Assembly: GCA_037176725.1 (NCBI GenBank)
Contig: JAZBRS010000049.1
Coordinates: 39,362,001-39,426,000, forward strand
Length of the DNA: 64,000 bases
Direction of reading: 5' to 3'
From: Posidonia oceanica
Lineage: Eukaryota; Streptophyta; Magnoliopsida; Alismatales; Posidoniaceae
The notes under the pieces were generated by a model. That model was not told the DNA's origin. It was given only the letters and a program-made list of their open reading frames with translations, and searched no databases. The stretch's first letter is position 1. Every line of letters starts with the position of its first letter. Positions 22,552-34,201 of the stretch are shown in pieces. The position numbers and the translations under genes were made by a program.

Positions 22552-23050
22552 CTGTTTCAACACAAGAGATCTCTCACTAATATGTCCAAAGAAAAGTAAT
22601 ATGTATCTCTCACTAATCTAATGCAATTATCAGTGATCATATCTCATCTGAAACAAAGAAATACCAATCATGTCTCATGTCTAATGTAAGCAGAAATGAT
22701 GTCTCATGTATCTAGAAATGATGTCTCATGTATCTAGTAACTATATCTCATGTATCTAGAAATCATGTCTCATGTAAACATATACAATCAAATTTATAAA
22801 AATAGATTCTACAAATCATGTCTCATGTATGATGTATCTCTCACTTTGGCGACAGCAAAGAAGCGACATTGGCGGCAAGGGTTTGAAAGTGGTCGGCAGT
22901 GACTAGGTGGTCGATGGCTAGGGGGTGTGAAGGTCGGGTGCTTGACGGCTACGATTTTCGTTGACGTAAGAAAAATGTAGGATAGTGCTCGAGAGGGCGA
23001 CGACTAGGGTTTTCGTTGACGAAAGCAAAAGGTGGGATGGTGCGAAAGAA

Positions 23051-23383
23051 GGCGACGGGTAGGGTAGTGCTCGACGGCTAGGGATTTGAGAGGACGAGAG
23101 AGGACTCCACGGCGAGAGAGACAAAGGCGAGAGAGGACTTCACGGCGAGAGAGACGACAGAATGGAAATGAGAGGGCTCGACGGTTTGAGGGCGTGAGAG
23201 GACTCGACGGTTTCAAGACTCGACGGCGTGAGAGGGCTTGATGGTGTCAAGACTTATGGAGGAAACGAATGATGGAAGGGTAAAATCGGTATGAAAAAAG
23301 AAAACCGGTCATCTCTTGCCAAGTGAAAATAAGAGATCCTCTTTTACCAATTCCACTTTCGAGTGAAATTTTATTGCTAATTT
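23051..23383 (-). repeat. MULE right terminal inverted repeat
   Basis: Reverse complement of the left terminal repeat with scattered differences and small indels. It ends ATTTTATTGCTAATTT. The inner side (about 22860-23050) holds further GACGGCTAGGGTTTTCGTTG-like words that may extend the repeat. Confidence 0.75.
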
Positions 23384-23627
23384 AGCCCAAAGTTATTTTG
23401 GATTGGGTTTGGGTTAAGCCTAACCCAATCCAACCTAGCCCAACCATTGGCATAGCCAATGGGTTTAGCCCATGAAGTTAGCCCAACTCATTGTATAAGT
23501 ATGTTAGTTCATTTAGTTGTATTTTTATTGGTTTTAAAATATTGTTTGCATAACTATACTATTAAATGTACTTCTTTATTTATTTATAATAAAATTTGAA
23601 TGTTGTTCAAGTTTATAATAGACAACA

Positions 23628-26403
23628 TGTCATGACCTCAATCGCAATAGTACAAAAATCAAACCCAACAAAAATTTAAAACATAACTAACTATTACATC
23701 AACAGTTAACTACTGAGCTAAACAACAAAATCTATGCCAGGAACTGATAGTGGACAGCTACGTGACTCCCACTATATGCACTGACTCCGAACCAGCTAAT
23801 CATCTGCACCTGCAACTGAAAACCACACAAAGCACACGTGACTGACTAGAAATCGTTACTAGCACACACCTCGCCAAAAACCACGCGAGAAACCGACATA
23901 AAAACCAGAATACGGCACAAACGGTCAAAACCCTAAATCCGAGTCCACAATAAGCATTATAATTAATTAAAAACACCTTTTCCAAAGCCAATATGCTAAA
24001 ACTGGGAAAGATAAGTGTTGACAAATCATTTTCGCAAACCAAGGCCCATCGGCCCAAAACCTCAGCACAACTCAAAAACCTCGAACTTCTCAGGCTAGGA
24101 AAACACTCGACCCATCGGCCAAAATAAGGCAGAAATACCTCGTAAACAAATCTTCAATCAATACAACAATCTACCGGTCCAAAACTCAAACCAAAATCAC
24201 ACGCCGTTAATAGGCGGAAAGCATTAGGCCTAATATAACCCAAAACTCAGTAAAAACCCCAAGAAGCCCAAAATTAGGTAAAACTTTAGGCCTAATACGG
24301 CCAGCAACAACCAAACACAGCCCCGCGGGCACAAAACCACAACTAGTCGTGTTGCTTGGCGCCAAGCAACCGACCTGGCCTCATGCAGTAGCCAGGGACT
24401 CACCCCTGCAACTCACTACACTGTCACGAATACCTGCCCTATGGAGAAGCATGTCTGTCCCGACATCTCGTCACTAGAGACGCCTCAAAAGTCATCCCCA
24501 CCTGGGAAAGCTACTCACCCCAACTGAGCGAGCTGTCCATAATCAGGACAAACCACAGGGCACGTCAAATACAGCGACCTCAGCTCAGTGCTCCGAACCA
24601 TTAGAGGCTCCTCACCCATAGGCTCAGGCAGCACCCAAAAACAGGCGAGTCCCGGTGCCCGTAACGAATAGGGTATCATGTACAGCTACGCAGAAGTATC
24701 ATACTCCTGAGTCCACTGTTACGATACCGCTAAGTACGGTCGACACCCCGATCCCCAAAACCTCAACCCAGGCGTGGTGTGCGACACATCAAGAGCGCCG
24801 TCGCATCCCCGGGTCCAGCCAATACAACTCCTAGGGTTTCGGCTACGAAAAACTCGGCAAAATCATTTGCAAATCATTCATATTTTTCCTCAAAAATCTC
24901 TTTGAAAACATTTAATTAAAATCATGTGCTAAAGCACAATATGTTTCAAAACCAAAAATAAAAACATCATCAGAAAACAAGCCCGGGAAAGCAACCTAGA
25001 CCAAAATTGGTCGACCGATATCAATCGTTCGACTGATATCAATTGTTCGACCGAAAATCCCTAATTCGGAAGACCAAAAATAGCCGATCGACCGATTCTA
25101 GGTTCTGGTCTAAATCTGACAGCAAAACGGGACATCGATATGGACCGGTGTACCAATTTCCTATAGAAATTGGTATACCGTTAAAAAACAGTGTGCCGAA
25201 TCAGACTAGGACTGAAAACTCATAAAACCCACTTAAATCCCAAAATACCTGCACAAAACTATAAATCTAGCATGTCATATACCGAAATATTCGGAATTAA
25301 ATAAGGAATGCAACCATACACACATTATGGCAGTCCGAGGCATACAATTCGCGAAAACATCGGAAAACCCACATTCAAGTCATTCTCGCCCAAAAATCTC
25401 AAACACTAGCAAATCCACGTCAAACTAAGCATGCAATATATGACAATGAGCGTATCCGCTTAAGCAACACCACCACACCACATTCACCTCATTCCGAGAC
25501 ACAAAACACCGGAAATCACTAGAAATATACAATTTAAGCATTTAAGCTACTCGGGCCATAAATTCAGTCAAAAACCACATAAAATCTCAAAAATTGCCAA
25601 ACTACTTTCATAGCATTCAAAACATGGCAAGGGAAGCATGCATTTAATTTTCTAAACATTTAAGCTATTACAGCGAGACGTGTATCTTGAGGCAGAGGGA
25701 TGGCCTCCGTTCTCCGGTGATCCACACACAACTCCGGCGATACGCCGCCTCACCGAGCTCCACGCGCCGCACTCGGGCTCGCTATTCCACCGGGACGAAA
25801 ATCGGAGTTCGTCACACCACTGCCAGCCGCTATCACGCATTGACCACCGTCGATAACCGCCACAGAGGAGGAGGGAGAAGAAGAGGAAGGGGAAGGAAGG
25901 AGGAGTGGGGAGGAGAGAGTGGAGGGCGGAGGAGGTGGAGGTGGGGATAGGGAGAAGAGGGGCTTGCACCGGCCGAGTTAGGGCACGTGCGTGGAGGAGA
26001 GGGAGGAGGGAGGGGAAGAGCGGGTGGGGGAAGAGAGGGGAGGGCACGAGTGAGGGATGAGGGGGGGGGGGAAGAGAGAGCGAGGGAGAGAGAGGGAGAG
26101 GAAGAGAGGGAGAGAAAAGAGAAAGTATGAGAAAGAGAGAGAGGAAGAGAGAGACAAAATCAGGGAAAAGACTACAATCTGTTCCAATAACCACCACAAG
26201 TGGGGCCCACAGCAAACCACATGTGAGGCCCACGAGCAGTTAGAAGTGGAGTCCACAACAAAACACAGGTAGAGACTCACACAAACCACAGGTGCGGTCT
26301 ACATCAATTACAAGTAGGGCCCACAAGGCCAATAACCCGTTTACAGGTAAGGAATTCATTATAAAAGCATAATTTCAAGAGAAATGAATTCCCAGGTGTT
26401 ACA
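23628..26403 (-). repeat. 3' LTR of the Tekay-type element
   Basis: The minus strand begins TGTAACACCTGGGAATTC and ends GGTCATGACA. It is 2776 bases long. It contains a GA-rich tract (about 25860-26160) and CACCACAAGTGGGGCCCACA-like words. Reading frames shared with the other LTR (25652-26289) reflect copy identity and not a gene. Confidence 0.9.
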
Positions 26404-26439
26404 TCATAAACACCTAAAAAGGAATTTCGCCCTTGAAAT

Positions 26440-26975
26440 CAACGGTAGGCGAGAAGGTGCGGGTACCGAGTAAGGATGTCATCCTCGCGCTCCTAAGTGG
26501 CATCTTGTACTCCATGATGCTGCCATCTCACAAGAACCAGTGGAATCACCTTATTCCGCAACACCTATTCTCTACGATCAATAATCTGGACAACCTCCTC
26601 AACATAGGAGAGATCTTCGTGGAACACTTCTGGCTGAAGAGGGATCACTTGTGAAACATCAGTTAGATACTTCCTCAGCATGGAGACGTGGAACACACTG
26701 TGCACTGCCAACAGCTCTGGTGGTAGGGCCAATCTATAGGCTACTTCACCAACCCTCAGCGTGATCTGGTACGAGCTAATATAGCGGGGATTCAGTTTCC
26801 TATGCTTGCCAAGCCTCATCACGCCTTTAGTCGGTGAAACTTTCAAGAACACAAAGTCTCCCACCAGAAACTCCAGCGGTCTCTGCCTCTGGTCAGCATA
26901 ACTCTTCTGCCGACTATGTGCAGTCACAAGCCTTCTGCGGATCCAGTCCACCTTGTCTGCGTACTGCTGCACAAT
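26440..26975 (-). pseudogene. integrase C-terminus and chromodomain-like region
   Basis: The segments VGDFVFLKVSPTKGVMRLGK, YQITLRVGEVAYRLALPPEL and HSVFHVSMLRKYL are the conserved post-integrase region of plant gypsy elements. Downstream, VEEVVQIIDRRE, then a stop, then VLRNKVIPLVLVRWQHHG match a chromodomain-like tail, which in chromoviruses targets insertion to marked chromatin. Two stops lie in this tail (after RRE and after QDAT). Confidence 0.8.
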
Positions 26976-26999
26976 CTCAGGACCAAGAAGCTACCGCTC

Positions 27000-27991
27000 T
27001 CCTACCTCGATCTAGCGAACTGGGGATCTGCATGACCTACCATACAGAGCCTCGTATGGTGCCATCCCAATGCTAGAGTGGTAGCTGTTGTTGTATGCAA
27101 ACTCAACCAACGACAGGTGATCCTCCCAACTTCCTTGCAAGTCAAAGGCACAAGCTCTTAGCATATCCTCCAGAGTCTGATTAGTCCTCTCTGTCTAACC
27201 ATCCGGCTGAGAGTGGAATGCTGTACTGAAATTGAGGACTGTGCCAAAAACTTCCTACAGAGTCCTCCAGAACCTTGAGGTAAACCACGTGTCTCTATCA
27301 GACACTATAGATACAGGAACACCATGCAGTTGGACAATCTCCGATACTTACAGTTTTGCCAACCGCTGTAAAGGAAGATTCACCCGATTAGCAAGAAAAT
27401 GAGCTGACTTGGTTAGCCGATCAACGATCACCCACATGGTGTCGTTATTCCTCATGGTACGCGGCAACCCAGTCACAAAATTCATAGAGATGTACTCCCA
27501 TTTCTATTCCGGTATGCTCAATGGCTGTAGAGTTCCACCAGATCTCTAATGCTCTGCCTTGATTAGCTGGCAGGTTGCACACCTTGCCACATAGTCAGCA
27601 ACTTCTCTCTTCATGCCAGGCACCAAAAGTTAAACCTCAGATCCCGATACATCTTCGTGGATCTTGGGTGGACGGTGTACTTAGATCGATGGGCTTCATC
27701 CAATAACCTCTGCTTGGCTTCCTCGTACTGGAGTACATACAGGCGCTGATCAAACCTCAATTCTCCATGTATGCCGAGAGAAAAGTCCAGCGCTTCCCTA
27801 GCGTGCATCTTCTCAACTGTCGTCTGAAAGAAAGGGTCCATCTGCTGACAGGCAATAATGAACTCCGCTAGCTTGGAACGAATAGACAAGTTCGCCATGT
27901 AGGCACCGCCTGCTCTCCGATGTAGTCTCTTGAGTCCACAGTCAGGCAGATCCTCCAGCATGGTCCATTCCTTGACCATCAGGCTTACCAC
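27000..27991 (-). pseudogene. integrase, zinc-binding and catalytic core, broken
   Basis: The zinc-binding region (LLDEAHRSKYTVHPRSTKMY) and the core (GLPRTMRNNDTMWVIVDRLT, then IVSDRD, then ERTNQTLEDML) are recognisable in one minus-strand path with several stops. The first catalytic Asp (MDF motif) reads MNF at 27480-27482 (AAT). The second Asp (SDRD) and the Glu (QTLEDML region) are present. Inactive by stops and by loss of the first acidic residue. Confidence 0.8.
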
Positions 27992-28003
27992 GACGTGCGT
28001 ACG

Positions 28004-28480
28004 CTAGCTCAGAGCATCGACGACCACGTTGGCCTTCCCAGGATGGTAGGACAAACTGAAGTCATAGTTCTTGAGGTATTCCACCCACCTTCGCTGCTGC
28101 ATGTTGAGATCCTTCTGAGTAAATATATACTTCAGACTCTTGTGATCCGTGTAGACCTTAAATTGCTTCCCATACAAGTAGTGTCGCCAAAGCTTCAGCG
28201 CGAATACCACGGTAGCCATCTCTAGATCATGGGTAGGGTAGTTCTTTTCATGGTCCTTCAGTTGACGAGAGGCATAAGCCACAACATTACCATCCTACAT
28301 TAGAACACTACCCAAACCAACACCACTAGCATCACTATAAACCGTGAAGCCACCACTATTAGAAGACAAGGTCAAAACAGGAGTAGAAGTCAGACGAGCC
28401 TTCAACTCATTGAAACTCGCCTCACAGTCTTGGTCCCAAATAAACAGAATCCCTTACTTGGTGAGAGCTGTTAGGGATGA
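28004..28480 (-). pseudogene. gypsy RNase H domain
   Basis: The frame 28004-28282 is open ([20 protein letters not shown], then [18 protein letters not shown], then [14 protein letters not shown]). Upstream, GGFTVYSDASGVGLGSVLM is separated by a stop. These are the conserved strands of the Ty3/gypsy RNase H. A TAG directly follows DALS. Confidence 0.85.
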
Positions 28481-28639
28481 AGCAATATAAGAGAAATCCC
28501 TGATAAACTTCCTGTAGTAACCTGCCAATCCTAGGAAACTCCTGATCTCAGTCACGGTCCTGGGTCACTGCCAATTGCTAACTGCCTCAACCTTAGCAGG
28601 ATCAACTCTGACGCCGTAGGTGGCCGAGGAACATAATCT

Positions 28640-29240
28640 CACTCAACTAGAACTCGCACTTGGAGAACTTGGCGTACAACTGGTGCTGCCTCAGAACATC
28701 CGCACCGCCCTCAGATGTTGGGCATGAGCTTTCTCATTTGAAGAGTAGACTAAGATGTCGTTTACAAAGATCACCACAAATCGGTCCAAGTAAGGCCTGA
28801 AGATCCGGTTCATCAATTCCATGAATGCGGCAGGGGCATTGGTTAAGCCGAAGGGCATAACCGTAAACTCATAATGGCCATACCGCGTCCGGAAGGCAGT
28901 TTTTTGAATGTCTGAATAATGGATCATCAACTGGTGATATCCTGATCTCAGATCAATCTTCGAGAAGATGGAAGCTGACTGCAACTGGTCAAACAGATCT
29001 TCAATACGGGGTAAGGGATACTTGTTCTTCACTGTAATCTAGTTCAACATCCAGTAGTCTATACACAATCGGAGTGAACCATTCTTCTTACGAACGAACA
29101 AGACAGGCACTCCCTACGAACACACTTGGCCTAATGAATCCCTTGTCCAACAACTCCTGCAGCTGGGCCTTCAGCTCCCGCAATTCAGCTGGTGCCATCC
29201 GGTAAGGATTCTTCGCAACAGCACCACTATCCAGGGTCAG
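28640..29240 (-). pseudogene. gypsy reverse transcriptase domain, broken
   Basis: Conserved segments [27 protein letters not shown] and [20 protein letters not shown] are clear. The active-site motif normally FVDDILVYS reads FVNDILVYS (AAC at 28760-28762). Stops lie upstream (29040-29041 area) and after AVRMF (28691). Not functional. Confidence 0.85.
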
Positions 29241-29835
29241 CTCAATAAAGAACTTTACTTCCCTATAAGGTGGCATGCCAGGTAAATCATCAGGAAAAAC
29301 GTCAGGATATTCACACACGACAGATATGTAGTGAACACCCAACTCTGGAGAAGTAGAGATAACCACACTAGCAAGGTACCCCACACATCCCTGAGTCAAA
29401 GACTTGTAAGCTTTCATAGCAGAAATCACAAGTTTAGGCTTACCCTGGCGCGCACCTTGCACAAAGAAGGAACCAGCATCAGTAGCTCTAAAGAAGATCC
29501 TCCTATGAGTACAGTCGATTAAAGCAGAATGTTGACTCAACCAGTCTATGCCCAAGATGACATCATACTCATTCATGCCCATGAGAATGAGAGTGGCATT
29601 GAACTCTCGGCTATTCAGTTCCAGATCGACAAAAGGCAGATATGTCCATGGAGAACTGTGCTCACCTAGCGGCGTTACCACGTCCAGGTGAAAAGCCAAT
29701 CTGGCTGATACATCATCCAGCTCCGCCGCAAATGACTCGGAGACAAAAGAGAACGTACTCCCTGAGTCAAACAAAACTTTGGCCATTCGACCTGCCACAA
29801 GATAAGAATCTAAGTTCAAAGCACCACCAACAACA
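29088..29835 (-). pseudogene. gypsy aspartic protease and RT lead-in
   Basis: The 243-codon frame begins with the retroviral-type protease strand VLFDSGSTFSFVSESFA (active-site DSG). It continues through VILGIDWLSQHSALIDC and ends with the RT entry GFIRPSV, after which the frame is lost at 29088. This is the longest intact piece of the element. Confidence 0.85.
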
Positions 29836-29924
29836 TCCCCAATTAAATAACAAGATTCATATTACAGGGGAGAGGAACAACAACATCATAAAATGGGTTA
29901 CATTACCCAAAGAAAACTACGGGG

Positions 29925-30960
29925 ACTTACCTTCTATAACATCCTCAGAGGGCCTACAGTCGGGAGCTGAAATGGTAAACACCCCCCCCAGGTTGGCTGC
30001 TGTGGCACACTCCCTGCTCTCTTGGGAGGATCCGGATACAACCTCTGCACATGTTCCGGTCTCCCACAGTTGTAGCATACCACTCCGCTCCGATTCGTCG
30101 CCTGCTGTGCTCGAGGGTAGTGCACTGCAAAGTGACCCATTTGGCGACACTGGAAACACTGAGCGCCACCTTATCCACTCGAAGCAGCCTGACTCAGACC
30201 GATGCTACCAACTTCTGCAAAGCTGTGCCGGACACTGGAGGTAGGGCCCCACCACCTCTAGCAAAACTTTGCCGGACATCAGAACCACCGCTAGATCAGT
30301 CATTCTTTCTCTTCCCTGGGCTACTTGTGCCACTAGAACTCGGTGGACTAGAGACAGAGAACTGGGAAGTGAAGGACGTCTTGGCCTTCCCCTTGGAGTG
30401 ACTACTCACATACTGGTTGTACTCCTCTTTAAAGTGGAAAGCCATCTGGACCAACTTAGCTATCGTCGTGCATCGGCAGCCCATCACCTTCACTCTCAAA
30501 CTAGGTTGAAGGCCTTCTAGAAATCTCTCCGCCCGCCTCTCCTCAGTAACAAAGGCCTGGGCGAACCTCTCCAACTGGGCAAATGAGGCTTCATACTCAG
30601 CCACAGTCATCCTGCCCTGCTGCAGACTCCGAAACTCTCGATCGAACCGATCCTTCAAATGGCTCGAAAAGTACTTCGCATGAAATACAGCCTCGAAGTC
30701 CTTCCACTTGATGTCGACCGATATAGAATTCGGGAACTTCAGCCGCCTTGTGCCTCTCCACCACTCATTGGCATCGCTTTTGAGCTGAAAGGCAGCCAAC
30801 CGCACCCAATACTCCGCCAGGTATGCCAAACTATCCAACAATTTCTCAGTCCTTCGTAGCCATGCCTCGCTCTCTTCAAGAGTACCAGTACCCTTAAATG
30901 TCGGCAGGTGGAGCTTGCCTAATTAGCGTAGCCACGGATCTCCCTCAGACGCTCTATCAG
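29925..30960 (-). pseudogene. gypsy gag with two zinc knuckles, broken
   Basis: The retrotransposon gag fold is clear (EESEAWLRRTEKLLDSLAYL; FHAKYFSSHLKDRFDREFRS; MTVAEYEASFAQLERFA; ERFLEGLQPSLR), open from about 30900 to 30296. Two CX2CX4HX4C knuckles lie near 30065-30165. Each has its last cysteine changed to tyrosine (CFQCRQMGHFAVHY and CYNCGRPEHVQRLY). The gag protein normally packages element RNA. A frame change separates the gag core from the knuckles. Confidence 0.85.
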
Positions 30961-31257
30961 AACTACTCTTGCCAAATGCATGAGAGATCCTGCGCATTCA
31001 ACATCGCAACTCCGTACGCACGCCCTGTCAACCACTCTCCTCTCGAGAGCTATGTTCCTCAGCAAGGGCCTTGTACTTCCAACGGCCACGGCGAGATATG
31101 CTGAAACAGGAGAGAAACAACAATAACCTGCACCACAATCAATAAGACAAGCAACAATATATGCCAAAACAACAGGTGCAGACTTAATCATGATATGCAA
31201 TTTCCTATGGAGTCACTAGACTGACCACTCCTAGGCTAGTGCAACCTAGTGAATCTG

Positions 31258-31273
31258 AGCTCTGATACCAGAT
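31258..31273 (-). other. primer-binding site (initiator Met tRNA type)
   Basis: Immediately inside the 5' LTR, the minus strand reads TCTGGTATCAGAGCTC. TGGTATCAGAGC is complementary to the 3' end of plant initiator Met tRNA, the usual primer for chromoviruses. Confidence 0.85.
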
Positions 31274-31274
31274 C

Positions 31275-33996
31275 TGTTACGACCTCAATCGGAACAGTAC
31301 AAAAACCAAGTCCAACAAAAATTTAAAACATAATTAACTATTATATCAACAGTTAACTACTGGGCTAAACAACAAAATCTATGCCAGGAACCTATAGTGG
31401 ACAGCTACGTGACTCCCACTATATGCACTATGACTACGAACCAACTAACCATCTGCACTTGCAATTGAAAACCACACAAATCACACGTGAGTGACCAGAA
31501 ATCGTCACCCAACACACCTCGCCAAAAACCACGCGAGAAACCGACATAAAAACCAGAATACGGCACAACCGATCAAAATCCCAAATCCGGGTCCACAATA
31601 AGCATTATAATCAATTAAGAACACTTTTCCCAAAACCAATATGCTAAAATCGGTAAAGATAGGTGTTCACAAATCATTTTCGCAAACTACGGCCCAACAG
31701 CCCAAAACCTCAGCACAACTCAAAAACCTCCAACCTCTCAGGCTGAAAAACACTCGACCCACTGGCCAAAATAAGACGGAAATACCTCGTAAATAAATCC
31801 TCAATCAACACAACAGCCCACCGGGCCAAAACTCAAATCAAAACCACATGCCGTCAATAGGCGGAAATCATTAGGCCCAATATGGCCTAAAACTCAGAAA
31901 AACTCACGAAACTCAAAATTAGGTAAAGCTCTAGGCCTAATACGGCCATCAACAACCAAACATAGCCTAATGGGTACAAAACCACAACTAATTGTGTTGC
32001 CTGACGCCAAGCAACCGACCTGGCCTCAAGCAGTAGCCACAGATTCACCCCTGCAACTCACTGCACTACCACGAACATCCGCCCTGTAGAGGAGTGTGTC
32101 CGTCCCGACATCTTGTCACTAGAGACGCTTCAAAAGCGATCACCACCTGGGAAAGCTACTCACCCCAATTGGGCGAACTGTCCACAATCAGGATAAACCA
32201 CAGGGCACGCCAAATACGGCAACCTCAGTTCAACGCTCTGAACCACTAGAGATTCCTCACCCTTAGGCTCAGCCAGCACCCAAAACCAGGCGAGTCCCGG
32301 TGCCCATAACGACTAAGGTATCAAGTCCAGCTACGCAGGAGTATCATACCTCCCGAGTCCGCTGCTACGATACTGCTAGGTACGGTCGGCACCTTGATCC
32401 CCAAAACCTCAACCCAAGCGAGGTGTGCGACACATTAGGAACGCCGTTGCATCCTCGGATCTAGCCAACACAACTCCCAGGTTTTTGACTACGAAAAATC
32501 TTGGCAAAATCATTTGCAAACCATCCATGTTTTTCCTCAAAAATCTCTTTGAAAACATTTAATTAAAATCATGAGCTAAAGCACAATATGTCCCAAAACC
32601 AACAATAAAAACATCATCAGAAAACAAGTCCGGGAAAGCAACCCAGACTAAAATCGATAAACCGATATCAATCGGTCGACCGAAAATCCCTGATTCGGAA
32701 GACCAAAAATTGACAGTCGACCGTTTCTAGGTTCTGGTTTAAATCTGACAGCAAAATGGACACCGATATGGACCGGTTTTCTACAGAAATCGGCATACCG
32801 TTCAAAAACGGTGTGCCGAACTAGACAGGACTGAAAACTCATAAAACCCACTTAAATCCCAAAACACCTGCACAAAACTCTAAATCTAGCATGCCATATA
32901 CCGAAATCTCCAGAATTCAATAAAGAATGCAACTATACACGCATTATGACATTCCGAGGCATACAATTCACGAAAACACCGGAAAACCCATATTTAAGTC
33001 ATTCTCGCCCAAAAATCTTAAACACTAGCAAATCCACGCCAAACTAAGCATGCAATATATGAAAATGAGCGTATCCGCTCAAGCAACACAACCACACCAC
33101 ATTCACCTCAATCTGAGGTACAAAACACCGGAAATCACCGGAAATTCACAATTTAAGCATTTAAGCTACTCGGACTCTAAATCCGACCAAAAATCACATA
33201 AAATCCCAAAAATTGCCAAACCACTTCCATAGCATTGAAAACATGGCAAAGGATGCATGCATACAATTTTCTAAACATTTAAGCTACTACAGCGAGACGT
33301 GTACCTTAGGACAGAGGGATGGCCTCCGTCCTCCGGCGATCCACACGCAACTCCGGCGATCTGTCGCCTCACCGAGCTTCAAGCACCGCACTTGGGCTCG
33401 CCATTCCACTGGGACGAAGACCAAAGCTCGCCGCACCACCGTCGGCCGCCACCACGCGCCGGTCACCGCTGACAGCCGCCACAAACGAGGAGGGAGAAGA
33501 GGAGGAAGGGGAAGGAAGGTGGAGTGGGGAGGAGAGAGTGGAGGGAGGAGGAGGTGGAGGTGAGGAGAGGGGGAAGAGGGGCTTGTGCCGGCCGAGTTAG
33601 GGCATGGACATGGAGGAGAGGGAGGAGGGAGGGGAAGAGCGGGTTGGGGAAGAGAGGGGAGGGCACGCGTGAGGGGGAGAGCACGAGTGAGGGATGAGGG
33701 GGGGAAGAGAGAGGGAGGGAGAGGAAGAGAGGGAGAGAAAAGAGAGAGAAAGGAAGAGAAAGAGAGAGAGAAATCAGGGACCAGATTACAATCTGTCCCG
33801 CCAACCACCACAAGTGGAGCCCATAGCAAACCACATGTGGGGCCCACGAACAGCCACAAGTGGGGTCCACAACAAAACACAGGTGGAGCCCACATCAATC
33901 ACAAGTGGGGCCCACAAGACCAGTAATACCCGTCTACAGCCAATGAATTTATTATAAAAGTATAATTTCAAGAGAAATGAATTCCCAGGTGTTACA
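31275..33996 (-). repeat. 5' LTR of the Tekay-type element
   Basis: The minus strand begins TGTAACACCTGGGAATTC and ends TTGAGGTCGTAACA. It is 2722 bases, co-linear with 23628-26403 with many substitutions and small indels. The GA-rich tract is at 33480-33780. Confidence 0.9.
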
Positions 33997-34201
33997 CAAC
34001 AAAATTTATATAATTAAGTTAACCCGTAATTAGTCCAAAAGTGTTCGGATTGATCCAACTCATGATTGGGATGGATTGGATTGTATTGCTTCAACCCGCC
34101 TGGGTTGTGGCCTAAGTTCGAGTTAAAAGTTTATTTTGTAAGTTAGATTGGATTTTGGAAAACACAATCGAACCCAACTCATTTTCACAGCTAATCAAAT
34201 C

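Larger units (their letters stand above)
20590..22830 (-). repeat. ATCATGTCTC motif array D
   Basis: Tens of copies of AATCATGTCTCATATAAGC or AATCATGTCTCATGTGAAC, in the same orientation as array C and opposite to A and B. The array fills the introns between the mini-exons and the start exon, and reaches to within about 230 bases of the right terminal repeat. Copies are interspersed with CAATCATATTTATCAAAAAC and CTTTGGTGTAGACAGAAATC, which recur once per mini-exon module. Confidence 0.8.
4170..23383. mobile_element. MULE (Mutator-like transposon), about 19.2 kb
   Basis: Long terminal inverted repeats (about 4170-4487 and 23051-23383) enclose a plus-strand MULE transposase pseudogene and a minus-strand Ulp1-like gene. 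This is the gene arrangement known for plant MULEs that carry ULP-like genes (KI-MULE/Kaonashi type). Between the genes and the ends lie four arrays of a GAGACATGATT motif. Two later solo LTRs account for about 7.2 kb, so the original element was about 12 kb. I could not find the expected 9-10 bp target duplication, so the outer ends are uncertain by roughly 15 bases. Confidence 0.75.
23628..33996 (-). mobile_element. Ty3/gypsy chromovirus-like retrotransposon (Tekay/Del type), complete but broken
   Basis: Two similar LTRs (23628-26403 and 31275-33996) enclose gag, protease, reverse transcriptase, RNase H, integrase and a chromodomain-like end, all on the minus strand and in gypsy order. A perfect CAACA duplication lies at 23623-23627 and 33997-34001. 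The primer-binding site TGGTATCAGAGCT is the initiator-Met tRNA type. Gag-pol carries many stops and frame changes. The two LTRs differ at many positions, so the insertion is old. Confidence 0.92.
4058..34193. mobile_element. hAT-like non-autonomous element, split by nested insertions
   Basis: The left end TAGGGGTGCAAATTGAG and the reverse complement of the right end, TAGCTGTGAAAATGAG, match as imperfect terminal inverted repeats. They are flanked by 8-bp duplications, GTCAAATC at 4050-4057 and ATCAAATC at 34194-34201 (7 of 8 bases). Eight-base duplications are typical of hAT transposons. The element's own sequence is only about 0.5 kb (4058-4169, 23384-23627 and 34002-34193) and is rich in GGGTTGGGTT-like words. 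The rest is the MULE and the Tekay-type retrotransposon inserted into it. No transposase belongs to it. Confidence 0.6.

Noticed and set aside
4161..23392. A 9-base target duplication for the MULE
   Set aside because: AAATTTGTG (left) and AGCCCAAAG (right) do not match, and shifting the ends by a few bases did not reveal a pair.
25652..26289. Pro/Ser/Leu-rich frame similar to one at 33287-33898
   Set aside because: The similarity exists because the two places are the two LTRs of one retrotransposon. It is non-coding LTR sequence.
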